Notes: generated from the sequence alone by a model not told the origin. A stretch of 64,000 nt of DNA from Rhodobacter viridis (GCF_003217355.1 NZ_QJTK01000003.1:163528-227527); one strand, 5' to 3'; shown: positions 15,976-25,027, numbered from the stretch's first letter. Made by a program: numbers and translations.

Positions 15976-17481
15976 CAGGTCGTGCCAAAGCCCCAGCGCC
16001 CCCAGCCGGGGCGATTTCTTCGACGTGTGCCGGTCCATCCGCATCAACACATCGCGGAGGAACGTCACCGCCTGCACAAGATGTGGACCCTTGTTCAGCA
16101 TCACGCATTCCGCGCGCTGGCTCATCGCGGCGTCGGTCATCTCGGCCCGGCTGGCCTGACCTTCCTTGACCATGCCTTCCAGCACCTGCGTCGCCCAGAC
16201 CACCGGAACCTCGGCCGCCTCGCAGAGCCACAGCACCTCTTCCTGAATCTCGCTCAGCCGCTCGAAGCCGATCTCCACCGCCAGATCGCCGCGCGCGATC
16301 ATCACGCCGACGGGCACGCGCCCGCCCGCCTCGACGATGAGCCCCGGCAGATTGCGCAGCGAAAGCGGCGTCTCGATCTTCAGCATCAGCGCGGGCCAAT
16401 CGCGCGAGGTGCCGCCATCGGACCGCGCATCCAGTTCCGCAAAGAGCGCGCGCAGATCGCCCCCCGTCTGCACGAAGGAAAAGCCCAGAATATCGGCGTG
16501 ACCCAGAACGAAATCGAGATGGCCCAGATCGACCTCGGTCAGCGCGGGCACGCGCAGATCGACGCCGGGCAGGTTCACCCCTTTCTCGACCTTGATCTTC
16601 GCGCCCTTCGAGGGCGTCGAGGTCACCTCGGCCAGCACCTTGCCGGGCCGGACCTTGAGGATCTTCGCGCGCAGCTTGCCGTCGTTGATCCAGATCGCGC
16701 CGCCCTCGACCATCGCCTCCATCAGCGCCGGATGGCTGAGACGAATTTGTGGCAGATCGGCATCATGGGCGAGGGTTTCGACCACTTCGAACCGGTCGCC
16801 CTCGAACAGACGCCCGGTCTCCTCGACGCTTTCCGACAACGCCTCGACCCGCAGCTTCGGCCCTTCGATATCCATCTGCACCGGCACGCGCCGCCCGGCC
16901 TTCATCGCCGCCTGCCGGACCTGACCGATCATCGCCGCCCAGACATCTGGGTTGTCATGCGCGCAGTTGATCCGCATGCAATCCGCCCCGGCCGCGATCA
17001 GCGCGGCGACCAGATCGGGGCTGAAGGCGGCCTCGGTCGGCAAGGTCACCATCACGCGCGAGCGCGGCGCCTCGCGACGGGCGCCAAACAAGGCATCGCG
17101 CCGGGCGGCCAGACGCGCAGGTCCGGCGGCAAAGGTTTCGACGGTGGGGTAACTTGCGATCCCCTCGCCACCGATCATCGCCAGCGAGGCCAGCACCGCA
17201 TCGATCGAGGGGCGCACATGCGCCTCGGCCCGGCCGAGCGACGAGAGGCCAAGCGAGGCCAAGGGCGCCTGAAACGGCACCAGATCGCCGCGCCGCAGCG
17301 CCAGATAATCCGCCAGATTGCGCGCCGAGGGCAGGAACTCCGGCCGCCGCACCAGACCCTCCCAGCCTTCCATCGTCGCATCCGAGCGCCGCACCAGATC
17401 ATCGCGCAGCGCCTCGAGCGCCCGTTGCAGGCCACGCGCCTGCGCCCGCCTTTCGCGGTATTCGACCTCATCGAGACTCAT
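15973..17481 (-). CDS. Atypical pyruvate kinase (N-terminally extended, no C-terminal domain)
   Basis: 502 residues. The catalytic barrel is recognisable: MRINCAHDN (Arg/Asn site, ~245), VQMDIEGPKLRVE, the lid/B domain (~275-350), MLKIETPLSL (catalytic-Lys/Glu region, ~400), ARGDLAVEIGFE (~430) and WATQVLEGMVKEGQASRAEM (~460). It would make pyruvate and ATP from PEP. The protein has a ~130-residue N-terminal extension and ends right after the barrel, lacking the usual allosteric C-terminal domain. SGETA is replaced by NKGPH. ATG 17481 has AGGAGG five bases upstream. It is divergent from lysC. Confidence 0.8.
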   Translation of the reverse strand: MSLDEVEYRERRAQARGLQRALEALRDDLVRRSDATMEGWEGLVRRPEFLPSARNLADYLALRRGDLVPFQAPLASLGLSSLGRAEAHVRPSIDAVLASLAMIGGEGIASYPTVETFAAGPARLAARRDALFGARREAPRSRVMVTLPTEAAFSPDLVAALIAAGADCMRINCAHDNPDVWAAMIGQVRQAAMKAGRRVPVQMDIEGPKLRVEALSESVEETGRLFEGDRFEVVETLAHDADLPQIRLSHPALMEAMVEGGAIWINDGKLRAKILKVRPGKVLAEVTSTPSKGAKIKVEKGVNLPGVDLRVPALTEVDLGHLDFVLGHADILGFSFVQTGGDLRALFAELDARSDGGTSRDWPALMLKIETPLSLRNLPGLIVEAGGRVPVGVMIARGDLAVEIGFERLSEIQEEVLWLCEAAEVPVVWATQVLEGMVKEGQASRAEMTDAAMSQRAECVMLNKGPHLVQAVTFLRDVLMRMDRHTSKKSPRLGALGLWHDL

Positions 17482-17659
17482 CACATCCTCCTGCCCTGTT
17501 CGGGCATAATTCTGCCGGGCCAGCATGACAGGGGAATGACGGGCACATGACGGCCCCAAAGGCGTTTCGCCGCAGGCAAACCCTTGCAAGCTTCGCCCCC
17601 TTCCGATAGCAGAAGCGCGACGCCGGGCACAGGGTCCGGGACAGGATTGGGGGGGGAAG
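17482..17659. promoter_or_regulatory. Divergent pyruvate kinase / lysC promoter region
   Basis: 178-bp spacer. I see G-rich sequence (GGGGGGGGAAG) directly before lysC that serves as its ribosome binding site, and AGGAGG before the pyruvate kinase. No operator, leader peptide or lysine riboswitch could be recognised. Confidence 0.4.
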
Positions 17660-18919
17660 ATGCCGCTTCTCGTGATGAAATTCGGCGGCACCTCGGTGGC
17701 GGACCTCGACCGCATCGCGAATGCGGCGGCGAAGGTCAAGCGCGAGGTCGACCGTGGCTACGATGTCATCGTGATCGTCTCGGCCATGTCGGGCAAGACC
17801 AACGAGCTTGTCGGCTGGGTCGAGGGCACGTCGCCCCTGTATGATGCCCGCGAATATGACGCCGTCGTCGCCTCTGGTGAAAACGTCACCGCCGGTCTGA
17901 TGGCCCTGCGCCTGCAGGAAATGGGGATCCCCGCGCGCAGCTGGCAAGGCTGGCAGGTGCCGATCAACACCACCTCGGCGCATGGCTCGGCCCGGTTCAA
18001 GTCGATCCCGCGCGAGAATATCGACACGAAATTCGCCGAGGGCATGAAGGTCGCGGTCGTCGCGGGCTTCCAGGGCCTGTCGGCCGAAAACCGCATCACC
18101 ACGCTCGGCCGCGGTGGCTCGGACACGACGGCGGTGGCCTTTGCCGCCGCTTTCGACGCGGAGCGCTGCGATATCTACACCGACGTGGACGGGGTCTACA
18201 CCACCGATCCCCGGATCAGCTCGAAAGCGCGCAAGCTTGACAAGATCGCGTTCGAGGAAATGCTCGAACTCGCCTCGCTTGGCGCCAAGGTGCTGCAAAC
18301 GCGCTCGGTCGAGCTGGCGATGCGTTTTGGCGTGCGGCTGCGGGTGCTGTCCTCCTTCGAGGAAACCGACGAAACTTCAGGAACCCTTGTCTGCGGGGAG
18401 GATGAAATCATGGAATCGAAAGTCGTCTCGGGGGTCGCCTATTCGCGCGACGAGGCCAAGATCACCCTCTTCACCATCGAAGACCGCCCCGGCGTCGCGC
18501 AGGCGATCTTCGGGCCGCTGTCCGAAGCCGGCGTGAACGTCGACATGATCGTGCAGAACATCTCGGAAAAGGACTATGACGACAACCATCCGGGTGCCGT
18601 CACCGACATGACCTTCTCCTGCCCGATCAATCAGGTCGCGCGGGCGCAAAAGGCGCTCGAGGATGCCAAGGCTGCGGGCAAGATCAAATATGACGAGCTG
18701 ATCATCGACACCGACGTCGCCAAGGTCTCGGTCGTCGGCATCGGCATGCGGTCGCAAGTGGGCGTCGCGGCGCGCACCTTCGAGGCGCTGGCCGCCGAAA
18801 ACATCAACATCAAGGTCATCTCGACCTCGGAGATCAAGATTTCCGTGCTGATCGATCGGAAATATATGGAACTGGCCGTTCAGGCCCTCCATGATGCATT
18901 TGAACTGGAAAAGGCCTGA
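17660..18919 (+). CDS. lysC: Aspartate kinase
   Basis: 419 residues, normal for the monofunctional class. It phosphorylates aspartate, the first step to Lys, Thr, Met and Ile. KFGGTS (~7-12), the GRGGSDTTA active-site loop (~152-160) and YTDVDGVYTTDPR (~173-185) are clear. Two ACT domains follow (~270-340, LFTIEDRPGVAQAIF, and ~345-419, KVSVVGIGMRSQVGVAARTF), the sites of feedback control. The start follows a purine-rich ribosome site. It lies 38 bases upstream of ptsP on the same strand, so the two may share a transcript. Confidence 0.97.
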   Translation: MPLLVMKFGGTSVADLDRIANAAAKVKREVDRGYDVIVIVSAMSGKTNELVGWVEGTSPLYDAREYDAVVASGENVTAGLMALRLQEMGIPARSWQGWQVPINTTSAHGSARFKSIPRENIDTKFAEGMKVAVVAGFQGLSAENRITTLGRGGSDTTAVAFAAAFDAERCDIYTDVDGVYTTDPRISSKARKLDKIAFEEMLELASLGAKVLQTRSVELAMRFGVRLRVLSSFEETDETSGTLVCGEDEIMESKVVSGVAYSRDEAKITLFTIEDRPGVAQAIFGPLSEAGVNVDMIVQNISEKDYDDNHPGAVTDMTFSCPINQVARAQKALEDAKAAGKIKYDELIIDTDVAKVSVVGIGMRSQVGVAARTFEALAAENINIKVISTSEIKISVLIDRKYMELAVQALHDAFELEKA

Positions 18920-18957
18920 CGCGCAGTTCAGGCCTCTAAAACGGGGGCGGCTAGGCC

Positions 18958-21204
18958 ATGGTGGATCGCAGCGAAAGTGACAGCCGCACGCTGTTGCGCC
19001 GGTTGCGCGATACTCTGGCCACCCCCGGCGACGGACAGGACCGGCTTGACCGGATCACCCATCTGATCGCCCATTCGATGCGGACGCAGGTCTGCTCGAT
19101 CTATCTGTTCCGCGATCCGGAAACGCTGGAGCTTTGCGCCACCGAGGGTCTCAACCCCGAGGCCGTGCACAAGACCCGGATGCGGCTGGGCGAGGGTCTG
19201 GTGGGCCGCGTCGCCCGCACCGGCCAGCCCGCCAATACCGCCAATGCGCCTGCCGAGCCCGGTTTCCGCTACATGCCGGAAACCGGCGAAGAGATTTATT
19301 CGAGCTTCCTCGGCGTGCCGATCCAGCGCGTCGGCGAGAAACTGGGTGTGCTGGTCGTGCAATCGCGGGAAGCGCGGCTCTTCTCGGATGACGAGGTCTA
19401 CGGGCTGGAAGTCGTCGCGATGGTGCTGGCGGAAATGACCGAACTGGGCGCCTTTACCGGCGATCAGGGCGGCATTGGCGCGGCGCATCGGTTCCCCGTC
19501 ATGTTCCGCGGCTCGACCGGGCAGGAAGGCGCGGCCGAGGGGCGGGTCTGGCTGCACGAGCCGCGCGTTGTGGTGACGAATCCGGTCGGCGATGACCCGG
19601 ATGCCGAAAAGGCCCGGCTCGATGCTGCGGTCTCGACGCTGCAGGCGCAGATCGACGACATGCTGATCGGCTCGGCCAGCATGGACAAGGAACAGCGTCA
19701 GGTTCTGGAAGCCTACAAGATGCTCGCCCATTCGCGCGGCTGGGTCCGGCGGATGAGCGAGGACATCGACCTTGGCCTGTCGGCCGAGGCGGCGGTGGAA
19801 AAGGAACAATCGACGGCGCGGGCGCGGCTCGAGCAATCGACCGACGCTTACCTGCGCGAGCGGCTGCACGATCTGGACGACCTCTCGAACCGTCTGCTGC
19901 GGCTGCTGACCGGGCAGGGCAAGGATACGGGCGCCGAACTGCCCGACAATCCGGTGCTGGTCGCGCGCAACATCGGCCCGGCGGAGTTGCTGGACTATGG
20001 CCGCAGGCTCAAGGGGGTCGTGCTGGAAGAGGGCTCGGTGGGCAGCCATGCCGCGATCGTGGCTCGGGCGCTGGCGATTCCGCTGGTGATCCATGCGACG
20101 CGAATCACCAACGAGGCGCTGAACGGCGATCCGATTCTGGTCGATGGCGATCAGGGCATCGTCCACCTGCGCCCCGAAGATACCGTGGCTGCCGCCTTCC
20201 GCGACAAGATCGCGATGCAGGCCGAGGCGCAGAAACGCTATGCCGATCTGCGCACGAAACCGGCGGTGGACCGGGCGGGCAATGGCGTCAGCCTGATGAT
20301 GAACGCAGGGCTGATGGCGGATCTGCCCTCGCTCAAGGGCTCGGGTGCTGATGGCGTCGGGCTGTTCCGCACCGAATTGCAATTCCTGATCCGCTCGCGC
20401 GTGCCGCGTCGCGGCGAATTGGCGGCGCTTTACAAGCGGGTGATCGACGCCGCCAAGGGCGCCAAGGTGCAGTTCCGCACCCTCGACATCGGCTCGGACA
20501 AGGTGCTGCCCTACATGAAGCCGCAGGAGGAACCGAACCCGGCGATGGGCTGGCGGGCGATCCGGCTCGGCCTCGACAAGCCCGGCGTGCTGCGGATGCA
20601 GTTGCAGGCGCTGATCCGCGCGTCAGAGGGGCGGCCGCTCTCGGTCATGTTCCCCTTTGTCGCCACGCCCGACGAATTCAACGCGGCGAAAGCCACGCTT
20701 CTGCGCGAGATCGACCGCGAGGCGACGCTGGGTCGGCCCGTGCCGTCCGATCTGCGCGTGGGGGCGATGCTCGAAACGCCGTCACTGGCCTTTGCCGCCG
20801 ACAGCTTCTTTGCCAGTTGCGATTTCATCTCGATCGGCGGCAACGACCTCAAGCAGTTCTTCTTCGCGGCGGACCGCGAAAACGAACGCGTCCGGCGGCG
20901 CTATGACACGCTCGACACCAGTTTCCTGACCTTCATCGAAAAGATCATCGCGCGCTGCGCGGCGAATGAAACCGCGCTCAGCTTCTGCGGCGAGGATGCC
21001 GGACGTCCGATCGAGGCGCTGACCTTCGCCGCGCTTGGCATTCGCACGCTTTCGATGCGCCCGGCCTCGATCGGGCCGGTCAAGCATCTGCTGCGCCGCG
21101 CCGATCTGACCGAGCTGAAAGCGGTGATCGATGACGCCCGCGCGCGGGGGATGCAAAGCGTCCGGCCAGCGGTGACCTCCTATCTGGCCGGGTTGCAGGG
21201 CTGA
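18958..21204 (+). CDS. ptsP: Phosphoenolpyruvate-protein phosphotransferase PtsP (EI-Ntr)
   Basis: 748 residues: an N-terminal GAF domain (~20-160), then the full enzyme I module. The phospho-accepting His is in EGSVGSHAAIVARA (~363). The PEP-binding barrel holds GVGLFRTELQFL (~464), a Lys/Arg-rich site GSDKVLPYMKP and the catalytic Cys in FCGEDAGRP (~675). It takes phosphate from PEP and feeds the regulatory nitrogen PTS (NPr, EIIA-Ntr), controlling nitrogen or potassium responses rather than sugar uptake. The GAF domain may sense glutamine, as shown for other EI-Ntr. NPr and EIIA-Ntr genes are not in the window. Confidence 0.95.
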   Translation: MVDRSESDSRTLLRRLRDTLATPGDGQDRLDRITHLIAHSMRTQVCSIYLFRDPETLELCATEGLNPEAVHKTRMRLGEGLVGRVARTGQPANTANAPAEPGFRYMPETGEEIYSSFLGVPIQRVGEKLGVLVVQSREARLFSDDEVYGLEVVAMVLAEMTELGAFTGDQGGIGAAHRFPVMFRGSTGQEGAAEGRVWLHEPRVVVTNPVGDDPDAEKARLDAAVSTLQAQIDDMLIGSASMDKEQRQVLEAYKMLAHSRGWVRRMSEDIDLGLSAEAAVEKEQSTARARLEQSTDAYLRERLHDLDDLSNRLLRLLTGQGKDTGAELPDNPVLVARNIGPAELLDYGRRLKGVVLEEGSVGSHAAIVARALAIPLVIHATRITNEALNGDPILVDGDQGIVHLRPEDTVAAAFRDKIAMQAEAQKRYADLRTKPAVDRAGNGVSLMMNAGLMADLPSLKGSGADGVGLFRTELQFLIRSRVPRRGELAALYKRVIDAAKGAKVQFRTLDIGSDKVLPYMKPQEEPNPAMGWRAIRLGLDKPGVLRMQLQALIRASEGRPLSVMFPFVATPDEFNAAKATLLREIDREATLGRPVPSDLRVGAMLETPSLAFAADSFFASCDFISIGGNDLKQFFFAADRENERVRRRYDTLDTSFLTFIEKIIARCAANETALSFCGEDAGRPIEALTFAALGIRTLSMRPASIGPVKHLLRRADLTELKAVIDDARARGMQSVRPAVTSYLAGLQG

Positions 21205-21222
21205 GACGCCGCGGCGAGGGGC

Positions 21223-21483
21223 TCAGACCATCTCGCCGATTTCGCGCAGCACATTGCCGTTCGCGCACCAGTCCGGCGCCGATCCGCGTTCTTCGGAATG
21301 TTCCGAAAGATAGGCAAGGCAGCCTTCCGAGCCTGCGCACAGGCGGCAGTGATTGATCATCTGTGCGAAATCCGCCTGCGAGAGCAATCCGTCATGCATG
21401 GCCTCGGTGAGGTTGACCCCCATCCGGCGGCCCATGCCGCGGGCGATCCAGAAATACAGATCGATGTTGCCCTGAATGCCCAT
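21223..21483 (-). CDS. DUF6455 family small protein (second of tandem pair)
   Basis: 86 residues. An RMGVNLTEAMHDGLLSQADF segment leads into a cysteine cluster, CRLCAGSEGC (~45-54), and a later Cys (WCANGNVL, ~73), four Cys in all. I recognise it as a DUF6455-type protein common in Rhodobacterales, with no known function. The cysteines suggest metal binding or redox chemistry (inference). The ATG at 21483 overlaps the upstream paralogue's stop as TGATG, so translation is coupled. A GTG immediately upstream (21486) is less likely. It converges on ptsP with an 18-bp gap. Confidence 0.75.
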   Translation of the reverse strand: MGIQGNIDLYFWIARGMGRRMGVNLTEAMHDGLLSQADFAQMINHCRLCAGSEGCLAYLSEHSEERGSAPDWCANGNVLREIGEMV

Positions 21484-21800
21484 CACTTCCCTCCATCGGC
21501 GTTAGCAAGAACTTGATCCTTCGCCAGCGTCTCGCGCAGGCGGGCCATCATGTCACGATTGGCGCAATAGCCCGGGGCCTCGGCTTCCGGCTTCGCGCGA
21601 CCGTTGTCGTCGTCATGCGCAGAGAGCCAGTCCAAGCATTCGGTCGGCTCCGGACATCCGGCACAGCGCACGACCGCTTCGCGCCAGTCGTCACCGCCAA
21701 GCTTCCCTTGCAACATCATCTCGGTGAGATTGATGCCAAGAGCCTGCGCCATGCGGTTCATCAGGGCAGCGTGCCGATTGAGGGTCTTCCGTCCGTGCAT
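21483..21800 (-). CDS. DUF6455 family small protein (first of tandem pair)
   Basis: 105 residues and a diverged paralogue of the next gene downstream. MAQALGINLTEMMLQGKLGGDDW mirrors the neighbour's segment, and the Cys pattern CAGCPEPTEC plus YCANRDMM is retained. It carries a longer N-terminus and an acidic/basic linker before the last Cys motif. The start ATG at 21800 is preferred for AAGGA seven bases upstream. A TTG at 21806 is in frame. Function unknown. The pair looks like a local duplication whose products may form a heterodimer. Confidence 0.75.
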   Translation of the reverse strand: MHGRKTLNRHAALMNRMAQALGINLTEMMLQGKLGGDDWREAVVRCAGCPEPTECLDWLSAHDDDNGRAKPEAEAPGYCANRDMMARLRETLAKDQVLANADGGK

Positions 21801-21944
21801 AAGCAATTCCTTGTTCCGGGCAGGGTCGCATAAATCATCTGCCGCGGGTGTCGAATTGCCATGATTCAGATCAATCTTTGCGCGAGGCGCACGGTGTTAC
21901 CGCTCGCGCAATTGGATATGCCAAGGAATTGGGCAGAGTGCGGA

Positions 21945-22697
21945 TCAGAAGCCGCGGAAGCTGCCCTTGCGCAGCGCCGAAGTGACTCGGTGCACGACGG
22001 CGATGCGCTCGCCATTCGCCGGATGGGTGCCAAGGAAGCTGTGTCCGGGATCGGGCAGACGGGTGAAGAACATCGCCCCGCGTTCGGGGTTGTAGCCCGC
22101 GTTCCATGCAATGACCGTTCCCAGCGCATCGGCCTGCAATTCGTAATCCTTGGAATAGGCGCGCGCGCCCATTTCCGCGCCGAAGTCGCGCGCCTGTGCC
22201 ACACCATCGGCATCCGCCCCCGAGGCCGCCGCCAGCGCCCCCAGAATCAAGGCTCCCCGCGTCGCATCCGAGGTTTTCTGTTCCAGATGGCCGAGGATGT
22301 AATGCGCCGCCTCATGCCCCATGACGAAGGCCAGTTCGTCGCGATTGCGGGCCTCGGCGATCAGCGCAAGGTTGAAGGCGACGATCGGGCGGCCGCGCGC
22401 GTCCAGCGTCTGAAACGCATTCGGCTGCGGATCGGAGCGTTCGTCGACCATCACCTGATAGTCGCAATTCATCCGCCCATGCGTCCGCGACAGGCATTCG
22501 CTTTCGATCCGCGGTTCCATGTCCCGCGCGACGGCCAGAAAATTCGCTGCCGCCGTATGGGCGTCGGGCCCGGTCTCGACCGTCACCACCGGCGCTTTTG
22601 GCCGCGGCAGGGATGCGCCGTCCAACCCCGGTTGCGGGGCCTCGCAGGCGGCCAGCACCAGCGGCAGGGCAAGAACAGCAAGGAGACGGCGCGGCAT
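21945..22697 (-). CDS. M48 family metalloprotease, lipoprotein
   Basis: 250 residues. A lipoprotein signal, LAVLALPLVLAAC (Cys ~18), is followed by the zinc motif GHEAAHYILGH (HExxH, ~129-133) and a downstream YELQADALG carrying the third ligand Glu (~183). It is an M48/LoiP-BepA-like peptidase anchored in the outer or inner membrane leaflet and facing the periplasm, probably in envelope protein quality control (family knowledge). The length is short, with no TPR repeats. It is divergent from an 83-residue orphan gene. Confidence 0.9.
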   Translation of the reverse strand: MPRRLLAVLALPLVLAACEAPQPGLDGASLPRPKAPVVTVETGPDAHTAAANFLAVARDMEPRIESECLSRTHGRMNCDYQVMVDERSDPQPNAFQTLDARGRPIVAFNLALIAEARNRDELAFVMGHEAAHYILGHLEQKTSDATRGALILGALAAASGADADGVAQARDFGAEMGARAYSKDYELQADALGTVIAWNAGYNPERGAMFFTRLPDPGHSFLGTHPANGERIAVVHRVTSALRKGSFRGF

Positions 22698-22823
22698 GGA
22701 TCGTAAGGACCGGAAAGAATTTCGGCGATACTAGCGGCGCGGCGTCCGGGCGCAATCGCCTTCGGTCCGATCACCGAAATGTTTGCCCTTTTCGTGTCCG
22801 CCCATGCGCGTTAGCATCAGGCC

Positions 22824-23075
22824 ATGTTCACCATCGAGCACGAATTCGACGCCACCGTGATCACCCTCGTCGACGAGGGAGATGATCCGCGCGACTATCT
22901 GCAGGAAGACATCACCATACAGTCCTTCGAGGATTGCGTGGTGGTCGAGCAACTCGACGAAACCACCGAGACGGTGGTGCGGGTGGTCTTTTCGCATGCC
23001 CAGTTGCGCGAACTGGCCGCCGCCCTCGACCTGCCCGAGGGCGTCTATCGGTTGCAATCCAGAACCAAGGCCTGA
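22824..23075 (+). CDS. Small acidic conserved-looking protein, unknown function
   Basis: 83 residues, rich in Asp/Glu in the first two thirds (VDEGDDPRDYLQED, EQLDETTETV), with one Cys (~38). No signal peptide or membrane helix is present. Alternating hydrophobic stretches (ATVITLV, CVVVEQL, VVRVVF) suggest a small beta-rich domain followed by one helix (HAQLRELAAALDL). No family is recognised. Codon usage resembles the neighbours, which supports a real gene. The ribosome site is weak. It is divergent from the M48 protease. Confidence 0.65.
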   Translation: MFTIEHEFDATVITLVDEGDDPRDYLQEDITIQSFEDCVVVEQLDETTETVVRVVFSHAQLRELAAALDLPEGVYRLQSRTKA

Positions 23076-23096
23076 GCAAGGCCCGCCCGCGCAAGG

Positions 23097-23172
23097 GCGT
23101 ATTTGGACCAGGAAAAGTCATGGTCTTTTTCTTGGCTGAAATACGCCGGGGGTCCGGGGGCAGCGCCCCCGG
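23097..23172 (-). repeat. Hairpin-tail intergenic repeat, copy 4 (bidirectional terminator)
   Basis: It lies between two converging genes. GCGTATTT (23097-23104) pairs with AAATACGC (23139-23146) and an inner stem CCAGGAAAA / TTTTTCTTGG closes the first hairpin. A second hairpin CCGGGGGC-AGC-GCCCCCGG (23154-23172) follows. Both strands have T-runs in the right place, so it can end transcription from either side. Confidence 0.7.
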
Positions 23173-23178
23173 CGCTTG

Positions 23179-24018
23179 TCACACGGCGATATTGTCGATC
23201 AGCCGCACATCGCCCAGATAAACCGCCGCCAGCATCCGCGCCGGTTCCGAAAGCTCGGTCATCGGCCGCAGACCGTCGGCGGTGCGCAATTCGAGATAAT
23301 CCCAGTCTCCGAACCCGGCCGCGCTGATCGCGGTCTTTGCCGCCGCAAGCGTCTCGGCCACCGGCGCGCCTGCCCGGATCGCCTCGGCCGCCGCCTGCAT
23401 CTCGGCGTAAAGCTTCGGGGCCAGCGCACGCTCCTCGGGGCTCAGCCGCACATTGCGCGAGGACATCGCGAGCCCGTCATCTTCGCGGATCGTGGGGCAG
23501 GGGATGACGCGGATCGGCACGTTCAGGTCTTCGACCATGCGCTTGACGACCTGCACCTGTTGCCAGTCCTTCTCGCCGAAGAAGGCACGGCCCGCCTGCG
23601 TCATGCCGAAGAGCTTGCTCACGACGGTGGCCACGCCCTCGAAATGGCCGGGGCGGAAGGCGCCTTCGAGCGGCTCCGACACGCCCGAGACCGAGACGAC
23701 GGTGGCAAAGCCGTCCGGATAGACCTCGTGCACGCCGGGCGCGAAAAGCACATCGACGCCCTCGGCTTCAAGCAGCGCCAGATCGTGATCCTCGTTGCGC
23801 GGATATTTCGCCAGATCGTCCTTGTTGTTGAACTGCATCGGGTTGACGAAGATCGTCACGATCACCCGGTCCGATTGCTTGCGGGCCTCGCGCACCAGCG
23901 ACATGTGCCCGTCATGCAGCGCGCCCATCGTCGGCACGACGCCCACCAGCATCCCCGAGCGCTTCCAGGTCGCCACCTTCTCGCGCAGCTCGGCCGAGGT
24001 GCGGATCACTTGCGTCAT
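23179..24018 (-). CDS. panC: Pantoate--beta-alanine ligase
   Basis: 279 residues, normal length. It joins pantoate and beta-alanine with ATP to make pantothenate. Nucleotidyltransferase-type motifs are visible: [14 protein letters not shown] (HxGH, ~31-44), [16 protein letters not shown] (~63-78), FFGEKDWQQ (~147-155) and the KMSKS-equivalent [13 protein letters not shown] (~188-200). Its start overlaps the panB stop (ATGA), giving a panBC operon. The 3' end meets a bidirectional terminator. Confidence 0.97.
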   Translation of the reverse strand: MTQVIRTSAELREKVATWKRSGMLVGVVPTMGALHDGHMSLVREARKQSDRVIVTIFVNPMQFNNKDDLAKYPRNEDHDLALLEAEGVDVLFAPGVHEVYPDGFATVVSVSGVSEPLEGAFRPGHFEGVATVVSKLFGMTQAGRAFFGEKDWQQVQVVKRMVEDLNVPIRVIPCPTIREDDGLAMSSRNVRLSPEERALAPKLYAEMQAAAEAIRAGAPVAETLAAAKTAISAAGFGDWDYLELRTADGLRPMTELSEPARMLAAVYLGDVRLIDNIAV

Positions 24019-24839
24019 TTCTTCACCTCGTCGAAGAAGGAATATTCCGGCGCGGGGAAGGCGCGGCTGCGGACCTCGGCGGCATAGCTTGCGACGGCCT
24101 CGGCGGCGCTGCGGCCAAGCTCGGCATAGCGCTTGACGAATTTCGGCCGGAAATCGGTGAAAAGGCCGAGCATGTCGTCGATCACCAGCACCTGACCATC
24201 GCAATCGACCCCGGCGCCGATGCCGATCGTCGGAATGGCGAGCATCGCGGAAATCTCGCCCGCAAGTTCGGCGGGCACCTTTTCCAGCACCACCGAAAAC
24301 GCCCCGGCCTCGGCCACGGCCAGCGCATCGGCCTTGAGCCGGTCGCCATCGGCGCCGCGGCCCTGCACCTTGTAGCCGCCAAGCGTGTTCACCGATTGCG
24401 GCGTGAGGCCGATATGCGCCATCACCGGAATGCCGCGCGCCACCAGAAAGGCGATCGTCTGCGCCATATGCACGCCGCCCTCGAGCTTCACCGCGCCCGC
24501 GCCGGTTTCCGCCATGATCCGCACGGCATTGCGGAAGGCCTGTTCCGGCCCTTCCTCGTAGCTGCCAAAGGGCATGTCGATCACGACCAGCGCCCGATCC
24601 GAGCCACGCATCACCGCGCGACCATGCAGGATCATCATCTCCATCGTCACGCCCAGCGTCGAGGGCAGGCCATGCAGCACCATGCCGACCGAATCGCCGA
24701 CCAGCAGCACGTCGCAGGCCGGATCGGCCAGCCGCGCGACCGGCGTCGTATAGGCGGTCAGCACCACCACCGGCACCTTGCCCTTCAGGGCCAGAATGTC
24801 CGACGGCATCAGCCGTTTCTGGCTTGCGGTTGCGCTCAT
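24015..24839 (-). CDS. panB: 3-methyl-2-oxobutanoate hydroxymethyltransferase
   Basis: 274 residues. It makes ketopantoate from alpha-ketoisovalerate using methylene-THF. [16 protein letters not shown] (~25-40), [13 protein letters not shown] (~45-57) with its metal-binding Asp, VKLEGG (~120) and [12 protein letters not shown] (~140) are family hallmarks. The GGGAGGATTCC before ATG 24839 is a good ribosome site. It is the first gene of panBC. With coaBC at 57 kb, the window covers several steps of CoA biosynthesis. Confidence 0.97.
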   Translation of the reverse strand: MSATASQKRLMPSDILALKGKVPVVVLTAYTTPVARLADPACDVLLVGDSVGMVLHGLPSTLGVTMEMMILHGRAVMRGSDRALVVIDMPFGSYEEGPEQAFRNAVRIMAETGAGAVKLEGGVHMAQTIAFLVARGIPVMAHIGLTPQSVNTLGGYKVQGRGADGDRLKADALAVAEAGAFSVVLEKVPAELAGEISAMLAIPTIGIGAGVDCDGQVLVIDDMLGLFTDFRPKFVKRYAELGRSAAEAVASYAAEVRSRAFPAPEYSFFDEVKK

Positions 24840-24922
24840 GGAATCCTCCCTCTCCCGTGCGCGCTTCCTACTCTTTCCAATCCGTAAATGCAAAGTGACA
24901 CCGCCGCGACGCAGCATTCGCC

Positions 24923-24939
24923 GCGACGTCTTTCGTCGC
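24923..24939. promoter_or_regulatory. GCGACG inverted repeat upstream of panB
   Basis: GCGACG-TCTTT-CGTCGC, with further GCGAC copies just outside (24906-24911 and 24943-24947). It lies 84 bases upstream of the panB start in the divergent panB/cupin spacer and may be an operator or a stem in the leader. No riboswitch class is recognised. Confidence 0.35.
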
Positions 24940-24954
24940 AGTGCGACTTCTGCT

Positions 24955-24998
24955 TTCATCTTGCCACAAATATCCTGGGGTCCGGGGCAAAGCCCCGG
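24955..24998 (-). repeat. Hairpin-tail intergenic repeat, copy 5
   Basis: Minus-strand reading: CCGGGGC-TTT-GCCCCGG (24982-24998), spacer ACCCCA, then GGATATTTGTGGCAAGATGA. Unlike the other copies it sits between divergent genes (panB and the cupin), so a plain terminator role does not explain it. Confidence 0.6.
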
Positions 24999-25027
24999 TC
25001 CTGTCCTTGAACCCCGAAGGTCCCGCC

